Assembly: GCA_034620365.1 (NCBI GenBank) | Contig: JAQGEQ010000078.1 | Location: 186,001 to 250,000, forward strand | DNA from: Pegea sp. RAD2-039 | Lineage: Eukaryota; Chordata; Thaliacea; Salpida; Salpidae | Reading direction: 5' to 3' | DNA length: 64,000 bases | Shown: positions 1 through 9,903 of the stretch, in pieces | Numbering within the stretch: position 1 is the stretch's first letter | Layout of the letters: each line of letters starts with the position of its first letter | Position numbers and translations under genes: made by a program | Notes under the pieces: generated by a model | Told to the model about the DNA's origin: nothing | What the model saw: the letters and a program-made list of their open reading frames with translations, nothing else | Databases searched by the model: none

Positions 1-2
1 AT

Positions 3-566
3 GAAGATCTTTCTGGATTAGATGATGAAGATCTTTCTGGAGTAAAGAATGAAGATCTTTCTGGAGTAGAAAATGAAGATCTTTCTGGATTAGATGATGA
101 AGATCTTTCTGGAGTAGATGATGAAGATCTTTCTGGAGTAAAGAATGAAGATCTTTCTAGATTAGATGATGAAGATCTTTCTGGAGTAAAGAATGAAGAT
201 CTTTCTGGAGTAGAAAATGAAGATCTTTCTGGAGTAGATGATGAAGATCTTTCTAGATTAGATGATGAAGATCCTTCTGGAGTAAAAAATGAAGATCTTT
301 TTGGAGTAGAAAATAAAGATCTTTCTAAAGTAGAAAATAAAGATCTTTCTGGAGTAAAGAATGAAGAACTTTCCGGAGTAGAAAATGAAGATCTTTCTGG
401 AGTAGAAAATAAAGATCTTTCTGGAGTAAAGAATGAAGATCTTTCTAAAGTAGAAAATGAAGATCTTTCTGGAGTAGAAAATAAAGATCTTTCTGGATTA
501 GATGATGAAGATCTTTCTGGAGTAAAGAATGAAGATCTTTCTAAAGTAGAAAATGAAGATCTTTCC
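3..566 (+). repeat. In-frame 24-bp coding minisatellite
   Basis: About 23 tandem 24-base units built on GAAGATCTTTCTGGAGTA plus a variable six-base end. The period is a multiple of three, so copy-number change keeps the frame. Units fall into a few types whose last two residues are DD, KN or EN, and these types recur in mixed order, which suggests growth by unequal exchange of multi-unit blocks. Confidence 0.95.
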
Positions 567-3229
567 GACAGTCTTTCTGGTGTTACAGGTGAAGATTCTT
601 CTGCAGTTGTAGAAGCTTCTATGTTCACCGAAGACAAGACAAAGTTTGAGAAAATTAAATCATCGATAATAACTGCTGATGATTGTAATCAAGCAACTTT
701 TATTAATTCTAATTTACTACAAACTGATATTTCAAATGAAAATACAATTAAGATTTCTAAGTTGAATCAAGTCACCGATACCACTAGAGGGCGAACAAAT
801 GAAGAAGTACAATTAGTAAATCCTGAGTTATACCAACCAGAGGAACTAATAACGATAAAAAATAACACTGAAACACCGGATCAAAAACCAGATTTTAATC
901 GTAATACCAAAGAAAATAGTGAATCACCAACGAAAGCTTCAGAAATGGTTGTTTTAGATTCTATAGATTTAGATGATTATGTTGAAGAAATACCATACTC
1001 AAGTGAATCAGATAATAAAATCGTAGAACACAAAGAGGTTAAAGAAAGAAAATTAGGATTAGAAGATTTTAAAGCAAATAGCTGGATCGATTCACAAAAT
1101 TTATTTTCTCGTTTACAAGCAAGCTCAGATGAAAACACAACTGAACGCTTGGCATGCAAATCAAAGAAGAAGACTTCAAAGATAGACTTAACAGAAGATG
1201 AATACTTGGCTGGGTCAAGTTCTATTGTACGTGACTCTGATAGTAACGACGCATCATCTCATTCAAGTAAAAGCTCCTACTCGTCTAGAAGGTCAAAGTA
1301 TAGAAAGAAGACTCGTGATCGGTATAAACCAAGTACTCCCTACACTTTCAAGGCGATATCTCACAAACTAGAAAACAACCAAAAATTGACAGAAGCTGAA
1401 CGCTTTAATTGGGATAAAAACAATAAATTTTTGAAAATGAAGGTTAACTTTGATCTACCGCAGGTAATAACACAGTTTCTTATAATAATCGGAAATTTTA
1501 TCTCAAAGTTCATTTCAGATTAGTCAGTCGAAAATTGAAAATTATTTTATGACATCTTCTGGTGATCGGATGTTAAATAATCTTCAACCTGATCCGACTA
1601 TAAACAATAGCCAATTTAGATGTTTTGTTCGTGACAACAATGTTAATAAAGTGAAACAAGCTTTTGAATCATCTAATTTGTATAATCTTGAACACGTGGT
1701 AAGTCAGCTACGATTTATTCATCTCTTTGTTTTAGATTGATTTATTTTAGGATGGATCTTCAATGACAGTTCTGATGATTGCAAGTATATCAGGTTACCA
1801 TTCAATGGTTCAAGTAAGTTGATTCTTGTAATAGTTTTCTTCAACTTGTAAGACATCAATAAAAATTGAAGAACTTTATCTGTGAAGGTTGCTGATTATT
1901 TGTTAAAAAGTGATTAGTTTAATTTATTAAAATTTATCTGAATTATTTGAGGAACTTGAACGACATGATAATAAAGCAGAAGATTTGTTTATCAGCGAAA
2001 CTTTTTTATCTCGATTTCATGGTTGAATAATTTTTATATATCAAGATGTTTAACCAACTCAGCTGTTTTCTATATGAGATCCAAACCAGGCAGCTAGTTT
2101 ATTAATCAAAACTTTCATCGTACTACTAAAATAATCAAAGCTTAAATCAATTTTTTTCAGATTCTTTGCCACAAAGGAGCAAAAGTAAACGCTCAAACTG
2201 TGTGGGGGCGAACATCACTGATGTTTGCTGCTGAAAAGGGCCATGAGCAAATTCTTCATACTCTTCTATATTATGGTGCTAATGTAACCATACAAACTAA
2301 AAACGGAGAATCAGCTCTGCTATTGGTTAGAGCTTTTCACATTTAAACTTGACCTTTTTCCATCAAATGATCTTGTGTAGGCTATCAACAAGAACCATCA
2401 ATCAATTGCACGAACACTTCTATGCAATGGTGCTTATGCTGAGCAAAATGCGTTTCATTTTCATTCCTATAATGAATGTGGAAAAATGTTTAAAGATTAT
2501 AAAGAAAGGTTTTTACTGTTATCATCATTATCAGCATCTTTAACCAATTATCTTCCAGTTTTGATGAATCATTAACTTCATGTTTGACAAAAACTTGCCA
2601 AAAACTGTCCTTCAAATCCATGTCAAATCCTCTGATGGTACAAAAAACGATTAATCTGAATGATGAAGATTTTGTCACGATTGATATTCCTCCTACATAT
2701 ACAGGTCACTATTTTCTTTCATCAACTAATACGCTTCAACAAATGATCTATTGTAGATAAGAAGATGTTCCCTCTGCTATTTGCAATACATTCATTAACT
2801 GACAGTTCTGATTTAAAAGTTACAAGCCGTTTGTCTGGTCCTTCTTATGTCACTGGTGTTTTTGTAAATGGAGTGTGGATGGAACCCACTTACCCACTTG
2901 ATGTAAATTTCTTATTATTTGAATTATTTTTCAATCAGTGTTTACTAGATTTATTTTTGTAGAAGTTAGAGTTTTCAACATCGATAACTTATTTAAGATT
3001 GAAACATGATTCTTCAAACATTCTTCAAGTATTCTTCAACAAGGTAACATCATCTTAATCTTTATCAACAAATTTTCATTCCATTCTTGCTTGCTACTTG
3101 CAATTTCATTTGTTTTTTTATTACCATTATGATAATTGAACTCGTATTTTTGTCTCACTTTCATTTTCTATGTAGGAATGTTTATGTCGGGAAGTAGTTA
3201 CCCTCCAAGCTCTTATGGTCAGTTACTGA
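3..3229 (+). CDS. Ankyrin-repeat protein with acidic octapeptide repeats (5' end outside window)
   Basis: Predicted exons are 3-1463, 1519-1698, 1751-1813, 2161-2325, 2381-2508, 2559-2704, 2757-2902, 2963-3043 and 3176-3229; the frame stays open across every GT-AG junction and ends at TGA 3227-3229. The first exon is open from the window edge and has no in-frame ATG before 621, so the start lies upstream. It encodes about 23 copies of an octapeptide of the type EDLSGV(D/K/E)(D/N), then an acidic, Ser- and Lys-rich, probably disordered stretch. Exons 2 to 5 encode roughly four ankyrin repeats, with clear pieces such as GRTSLMFAAEKGHEQIL. About 130 C-terminal residues follow without a domain I recognise. 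The order (long acidic linker, four ankyrin repeats, C-terminal domain) recalls MPHOSPH8 of the HUSH silencing complex, but its diagnostic chromodomain would lie outside the window, so that identity is only a suggestion. A poly(A)-signal-like AATAAA lies at 3518-3523. Confidence 0.75.
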
Positions 3230-3689
3230 CAGACTTCATCGATTCAATTTTGATCTCAACTGAGAAGAACCAGTAGTTCAAACTGTTGCGTTTGGAACTA
3301 ATTTAATCAACATATACATTGTGAAATCATTTCTTTCTTTAATTTATGTTGGATGGCAACGGCTCATTTGTATTGTAAAAATAATATCCTAAATAATCAA
3401 CTAATCTGGAGTTTTACTGGATCATGTATCTTTTATCGAAGTGTTGTTTGGGATATTTTTTCACTCTAAGATGGGTTCCTATCAATTGGTTTCACAATTT
3501 CGAATTTTTTATATTTTAATAAAAAATGTTTTAAAAAGATTTTCAATTATTCTTTCATTTTTTCAATACAAAATTAAAAGAATATAACTAAAGAGTTAAA
3601 ATTAAAAAAAACATTTAGCGGTAGCATATCGGTCTAGATAGAACTGTAAGATTTAGTAAATATCTGAAATGCTGCTACTTTCACATTAT

Positions 3690-3960
3690 CCCTATTCTTT
3701 TATAGTTTGATCAAAAGTCATTTTTTGGCCTGCTTCGGCCGCGAATGCAAGCATATATGTGCCAGGACAGAAGTTATGAATATCCAGTTGTCGCCCATGC
3801 AGCAGGATTCCACTCTCCACGCCAACAAGGAAATGCAGCGGAACAGAAGAACTGATGCAGCTACACCCAGCTGACGTCACAGGAGCTTCCAGAAAGACAC
3901 TGAGTACAACGACGAACTGCCTACGAAGCTCCAACTCCGATTTTGAATTCGGAGTTTTGC
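3690..3960 (-). repeat. Dispersed repeat relic, copy 1 (possible retroelement piece)
   Basis: The reverse complement of this GC-richer block aligns by eye, with many mismatches, to the plus strand at about 19900-20150. Shared landmarks include a GTTGGC...GTGGAAT segment, a CAACAACTG-like segment and an ATATGC block, in the same order and spacing. One 80-residue minus-strand frame (3692-3934) is open in this copy but not in the other. It is probably an old mobile-element fragment; the family is not identified. Confidence 0.55.
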
Positions 3961-5857
3961 TTCTCTTAGAAGTGTCGTCATGAAACTGACTAACTTATAT
4001 TTTAGCTAAATGTATAAAACTCAAGAAATTTTTGTGTTTGTTTGCATCACAACTTTTGGATAGATTGGGAGAAAACCTACCCATCATTAGATAAACAGTT
4101 TGTCACAAAGTTCACAAGACATCTTTGATCCAAACACGAGTCTTGAATCTTTCATCTGGTATACTTCGTCATTGTTATGAATTAAGTCATTTCTAAAAAA
4201 TATTTAACAAACGGCCAATTTGTCTTTTTGTTTGAACAATTTGTAGGAAATACTTTCCCTATTTTTCTTGTATTTTGAACACTGTAACGACAAATAATAA
4301 CTTAAAAAGAATCTGTAATCTTCATGTAAAAACTTAACATAATTAGGAGGTTTTTATACTAAAAAATTACATACTTTCACTGGTTGTAAAATTATTATCC
4401 CACTTCAAGAAACTTTTCTGCAAATTAAATTTGCTTTTTATGAACAAGAAAGTGTCTTCGTAAATTAGTAATATAAATAAATGATTTTTCTCAAATATTC
4501 GATTCGAAAGTGGAAAAGCAAGCTTTTGAAGTCGTCGAAAAGTAGAAGAGATTTTTACCATAACGTGTTATGAAGTTCCAACCGGAAACAAAAAAGAGAA
4601 CTATGGGATACTGACCTATATTTAGTTTTTTCTTATCTATTTTAATTAGCTCTATTAGAATACGACTTTTTGATGGAAAGACTCTGTACCACTCGAAGGC
4701 AACAATCAGATGGAGGTATGATTCAGAAAGTTCGAGACCCCAGATGAAACTTCAGCCCAACAAGTCCAAAGTCGTTGCACAGAGCGATACAAAATAGTCT
4801 CTTCTGGCTCTGATCAGGAATCTAGAAGAATATTCAAGCGTTCTTAATATGATGAAAAAGAAATTAGAGCCTACAACTCAGTAGAAGAGGAAAAACGAGA
4901 AAAGTATGCAACTTCGCGAGCTTGAAGGCAGAGAAGGATTTGGATCAGTTTCCGTTAATTTGGAATTATTGAATTTTGCATTCACTTCATTATAAAAGGT
5001 ATTAGTGGCTGAAAAGTCAAATGAAAGAAAGAAATCTTAACTTTTAGTTTTATTTAGAAACAAATCTACAAATTTTAATTTCAGCAACTATTGAGAAGCT
5101 TTTCAAAGTCTTCAAGTAAACAAAAGAAGTTCACTAAAATATTTTTTTCAAAAATCGTTCTCCCTTTCAGTACTTTGTATCTCTTCCTTTTGTATCTGCA
5201 TCAATATACAAAGTCACTCTATTTCACGATATATTTCTTCCTCACCTTCAAGTTGTTGTCTGTTTTGAACAAAATTCAATTACTAAAAAAATTAAGTTTA
5301 TTTATTCTAACTTTTAAAAATTCAAGAATAAATTCTAGTGGATTAATTTAATCAAATCGAAATAAATACTCGCAGGTGATCAGAGAGATCTTGAATTTTT
5401 AAATATTAAATTTTTTTTTATATTGTAAGAAATAACAAAAGGTGATTAAACAATGTCTATTAATCAGTTATCTAATTACAAAAGATCTAAAGTTTTAGCA
5501 GGTTACTTCAAGACTAAAATGTTTCCACAGAAAATATTCTTTTTATTTTAAACTAATCTTTGTTCAGGATATTTGAATAAGTTATTATCCGTTTGATAAA
5601 ACTGCTTTCACTGGATGATTTGGATATTACTTCTGATAATTTATTCAATTTGGATGAGAAATCGATTCAAGCTTTGCTGCTTTTATTAAACCTAAACTCC
5701 TTGATAGAAGGAAAGTTTTATATGACGTATCTACTTATTTGGATGAAAGTAAAGACTATGGTGGACCCGAATAAAAAAGGCAACAACCTACTTTTCAATA
5801 TACAGAAATTAAAGTCCATTTCTGACAAACCATCTTCATCAACACAAGCTTGCAATG

Positions 5858-5957
5858 TCTTGCGATTATGTCTTACAATTATGGCTTGCGATTATGTCTT
5901 GCGATTATGTCTTGCAATCATGTCTTGCGATTATGTCTTGCGATTATGTCTTGCAAC
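5858..5957 (+). repeat. 13-bp tandem minisatellite
   Basis: Seven to eight units of TCTTGCGATTATG with a few substitutions. A 131-codon open frame (5593-5988) runs through it and becomes a 13-residue repeat because three units make 39 bases. Thirteen bases is not a multiple of three and the frame has no supporting neighbours, so I treat this as non-coding. Confidence 0.85.
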
Positions 5958-6592
5958 ACACTTTTCATCGATGATCATCAGGCAATAGTGTAATAAGTGC
6001 CTCTTCTTGGTTCATCAAGCCTGTAGTGATATTAGAGAGAAAACTTATGAGTTTTATAATAATAACCAGATGAAGCAAACGGGGTATAAATGGTTCTGCA
6101 TTAAATGTACAACCATTGACATAATATCTACCTCCTTTAATTTTATTCAAACCTCTATCTGACATCAGCAAATCCATATCTGCTAAATTGGTCAAATTTT
6201 TATCTAAAATTAACAACCATGTTACCGAAATCAAAGAGAACATTTATACTTTACCAAAAATCAATGGATGAACTGAATACTTCTACAAAGAAACCTGTCA
6301 CATGGGCTTCGGTGGTTGGTGATTCGAGAAAAATGCTTAGTATGTTGCAGTTGTTGCCAAGAAAGTCACCAACACGTACAAAAAACTCGGATTAGTTCAT
6401 CAAATTGTTTTACAACTATAGCTCTCATTTTGGAGCCTGTTATCATTTTAGGTTGATCTTATCAAAAAGTCTGATTCATTCAACAGCTAGTTTAGTGAAT
6501 ATATTTTTCAAAAGTTGACAATCTTTGTAGTAAATAAGAATTTAAATAAAATTTAAAAATTTTAAAAGAAATTTAAAAGTAAATATAAATTT

Positions 6593-9500
6593 AGGAATCA
6601 AGATCTTCTATTCGAAAGTTCATTTCAAGAATCTTCAAAATATTCAAATAACTTGGTTAGAAAGATTATTTATACAAATTGTTTGTTACTTTTTGTGAAA
6701 AAACTTTTTTGCTTAATTTCATATGAAAAGTTTGTAATTACAAAATTCTGTTTGCGTGTAGATGTAATTCTAGAAGATTATTTTGATCAATTAGCTACAC
6801 AAGTATCAAGCAAAGCTATCTCTTTAAATGTTTGCTTTTTTGTTTGATGCTTCAATAAAAGTGATGCGTTTTACTTGATGTGATTTTTATTAGTTTCTTT
6901 TGCTTTTTCATTTTGAGTAAATTTGCAGTAAAAACGTTTAAAAATATTTCATTTTTAACAGAAGCTATTTTATTTGCATAAACTCCATCTTGTTTAACCT
7001 AATTTCCATATGAAATATTGATTTATTTTTTACATTATTACAAAATCTAAAAATAGTTGATAACAATTTATAAAGTTGAAATTCAACTATCGAAACATGT
7101 TGAAACGTAGAATAGTCAATAAATCAAAATATCAACAAAACAATTTCAAAAATGATTTTATTTTCAAAAGATTGATTGGAAGAGTAAAATGATAAATAGA
7201 AATAAGCGTCAGTAAGTACTGCGAGTCAAGAAGTAAAAAGAATTAGTAAATAAAATTAATAAGTATTGGTTAATAGTAAAAGTATTGATTTTTTCGTATT
7301 AAAGTAGATAATAATTTATATTTATTTAGTAATAAACTTACAATCAATAGAAATTTGTAAAAGTAAATTCTGATTTTTTTAATTCATAGAACTCAAATGT
7401 GGAAGATCGTATGAGGGCTGGCAGATCTGTTGTCGACAGACTTAACAGATTTCTGTTAGACGTCATGCGAAGAAATAAATTTTGATGTAAGCGAAAAGGA
7501 TAAACTGAACCATAAAAAGACCCTCCCTAAATTTATTGGGGTATTTATTTGTGGTGAAGCTGTCTCTTCTTAGACTAAAAATGTAAAACGTTTTTTTTTA
7601 TAAATTGAACAACTTACCTGTATAGTGGAAACCGAAGAACAAAAGCTAATAAACTCTAACATTACTTAAAACCAAACATAAATTTGTTGTTGCTACAATT
7701 TTTGGTAGCTGAATTGATAATGCCTAACTGAAATAAGTTGTTGCTAAAAATAAACAAACATAAATCAATCAATAAATCACAATCCAGTAAAGTTTAGTGA
7801 CCAAAAATTAAAATTTTATTTTATTTTTCTTAATTTGCATTAAAAGTTTTATTATTTAAATAATTTCTTACTCTTTAAAATTTCTATTTTATTCACATTA
7901 CCTTTTATATGATCTTAATTTCAATTTATTAGTTTTGATTAATCAATTATAATACAAAAATTAATTACTCTAATTGAATTATCACACAGAATATTAAAAA
8001 CAAATTATTCTACAAACGTCTGATGTATAGTTTGTTTAGTCTTAGATTCTTGAAGATATTTTTGATTTAAGAGTCTCTCTAGATTCACTGCAAACCCTCC
8101 CTCAGTTTCGGAGCTTTAACAGTCTTATAGCAATGGAGGCCAAAATCAAGATTTCGCCTATAGATGGCTCAAGATATGATTCATCTTCGCCATGGAGATG
8201 ACAGTAGTAACTGGCAGCAAACAAATAACGTTTGTAAATCTGCTTTTATAAATTATCTCAATTTAATTCACTTTGTAAAGTTTAAGCAAAATTGTCTTAC
8301 TTTTAAAAAGAACTCTTATAAAAAGATCATAAAATTCTGATTTTTTTACAATTTCATAATTATTTCAAAATTTATGTATTTGCTTTTATTCTAATAATTA
8401 GTATTCTAGAATAATTATATTTTGTAACAATTAATGTCAGAAACATCGAGAAAAAAGCGAATAAAATTGAATCCAAATTTTAATAATCTTTTTTCATTTT
8501 TCTTGACTCTAAATCACTTCTACCAGGCTGTAACTTCTTTTAAATTGGATTTTACAAATTCTGTTTAAACAAATGAAATACTTTACGTGAATTGTTGATC
8601 TAAAAAAGTTGTAAAATAATCTAATACTTATTTAACTATGATTTATAAAAACACTATTTGAAATTTCTTTTTGTTTCATCCACCATCTTATCTTTTCTTG
8701 TTTATCTATTGTAACTGATTATTGAAATCATCTTAAATAAAATATACTTAAAATCTATTTATTCACTTACTTACATACAATAATTGCAACGGAGAGCGCC
8801 TAAAAAGAGCACCCTGCACTAATTATAACTAATATGCCAAAGTAGATGTAAAAATGACTGTTATGGAGTTTTTATAGAATATAACTATAAATATGCATAG
8901 TTATATAGAATGTTACAAAAAATGAAAATGAAAAAGAATTAGAGTTCAGAAATGACAATTTATCAAGAATGTCATTAGAATCTTAAAATAGAATTAGATT
9001 AACAAATGTTTAAGGTCAGTTACGATTACTCAAGCTTTGTTGAAACTGTAGAAGCTACTCAACACAGGTGACTGTCTTGTTTCAATATTTCAATTACTAC
9101 AGTAATTCCAAAGTCTTTTTGACATAGCTATTAAAGATGTTTGATTGTCGAATATTTGGTTTTACAATGAAGGTGTTTTTGTTCTTTGCTAAGTTGCTGA
9201 TTTACTAAATCTAAAATGAAAAATTCACAAGAAAAAAATGTTGTTGTATCTTATATTGGGACAGTTTTTATCAAATTTTATCAATTTTCGATTTTCCATT
9301 TCTGCTTTTGGTAAAATTGTAAACTTTAAATGTTTTGATGGTTGATGTGCTGATCTTACCTCAAATTAAATTACTTCTTTTGATATAAAGATTATTTTAC
9401 AAAATATTATTTCATTTTTTCTTTTGTTCTGGAACTTTAAATACAATTTAATCAGTTCCTAAATACTCATATAACACGAGGAAAATAAAAGTTCTAATTA

Positions 9501-9903
9501 GAACTTCACTTCTGAACCCTATGAGTAAAAATAGTAACAACTAGTAAGATATTTCTTTGCTTTCGTAATAAAAACGTTTATATGTTGAAATAGAATAAAC
9601 TCTCATTTATTATTTTGCTACTGACTTTCAATTTTAACCTTTCTAGCTTTTGTAGCATCTCATCAAAAGTTTGTTTCATTAAAATTAATCTTATTGACTA
9701 AAAAGAAAAATTAAAATGTTTCAAGAAGTCATTAGTTAAACGTTTATCCGTATGATTAATAAAATTAAAATTGTAATCTTGCATAAATTCTAGAAATTTC
9801 TTAAAATATTTACAATACATCTTTATTTTGCTCAAAAAGATTTAAATCAATTTTAAATTTTTGATAATTTTAACTTTAAAATAATAAATGCGAAGTGATC
9901 TTT
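6593..9903. other. Left flank of unit A, no gene seen
   Basis: AT-rich sequence downstream of receptor gene A. It contains a repeat element at about 7405-7600, a GC-richer block near 8070-8220 kept in unit B at 19330-19490, and an A-only stretch at 8271-8895. I find no open frame of note and no recognisable RNA gene. Confidence 0.6.
7405..7600 (+). repeat. Short dispersed repeat, copy within unit A
   Basis: The core GGCAGATCTGTTGTCGACAG, followed by related sequence up to a T-rich run, recurs at 18655-18860 (the same element in unit B) and as a more diverged independent copy at 16850-17050. This looks like a short non-autonomous element; I see no terminal repeats that would classify it. Confidence 0.7.

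Larger units (their letters stand above)
3230..6592. other. Gene-poor, repeat-bearing intergenic region
   Basis: No open frame here connects into a convincing spliced gene. It holds a GC-richer repeat relic at about 3690-3960, a GC-richer stretch at 4670-4950 that reads as broken coding-like sequence with several stops, an isolated splice-flanked 31-base block near 5085-5115, and a 13-bp minisatellite at 5858-5957. The rest is AT-rich sequence in which I see nothing. Confidence 0.6.

Noticed and set aside
3..566. CRISPR-like array, because of regular short repeats
   Set aside because: Units are contiguous without spacers and code in frame with a eukaryotic gene.
3..3229. Naming the ankyrin gene MPHOSPH8
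   Set aside because: Only the domain order is similar. The chromodomain, if any, lies outside the window and no diagnostic residue string was recognised.
5091..5351. 86-codon frame on the plus strand
   Set aside because: Low-complexity, hydrophobic and lysine-rich translation of T/A-rich DNA; no partner exons, no repeat in other copies.
5965..6243. 92-codon minus-strand frame, first thought to be a transposase piece (MSDRGLNKIKGGRYYVNG)
   Set aside because: The resemblance to DDE transposase motifs did not hold up; no flanking coding sequence or terminal repeats.
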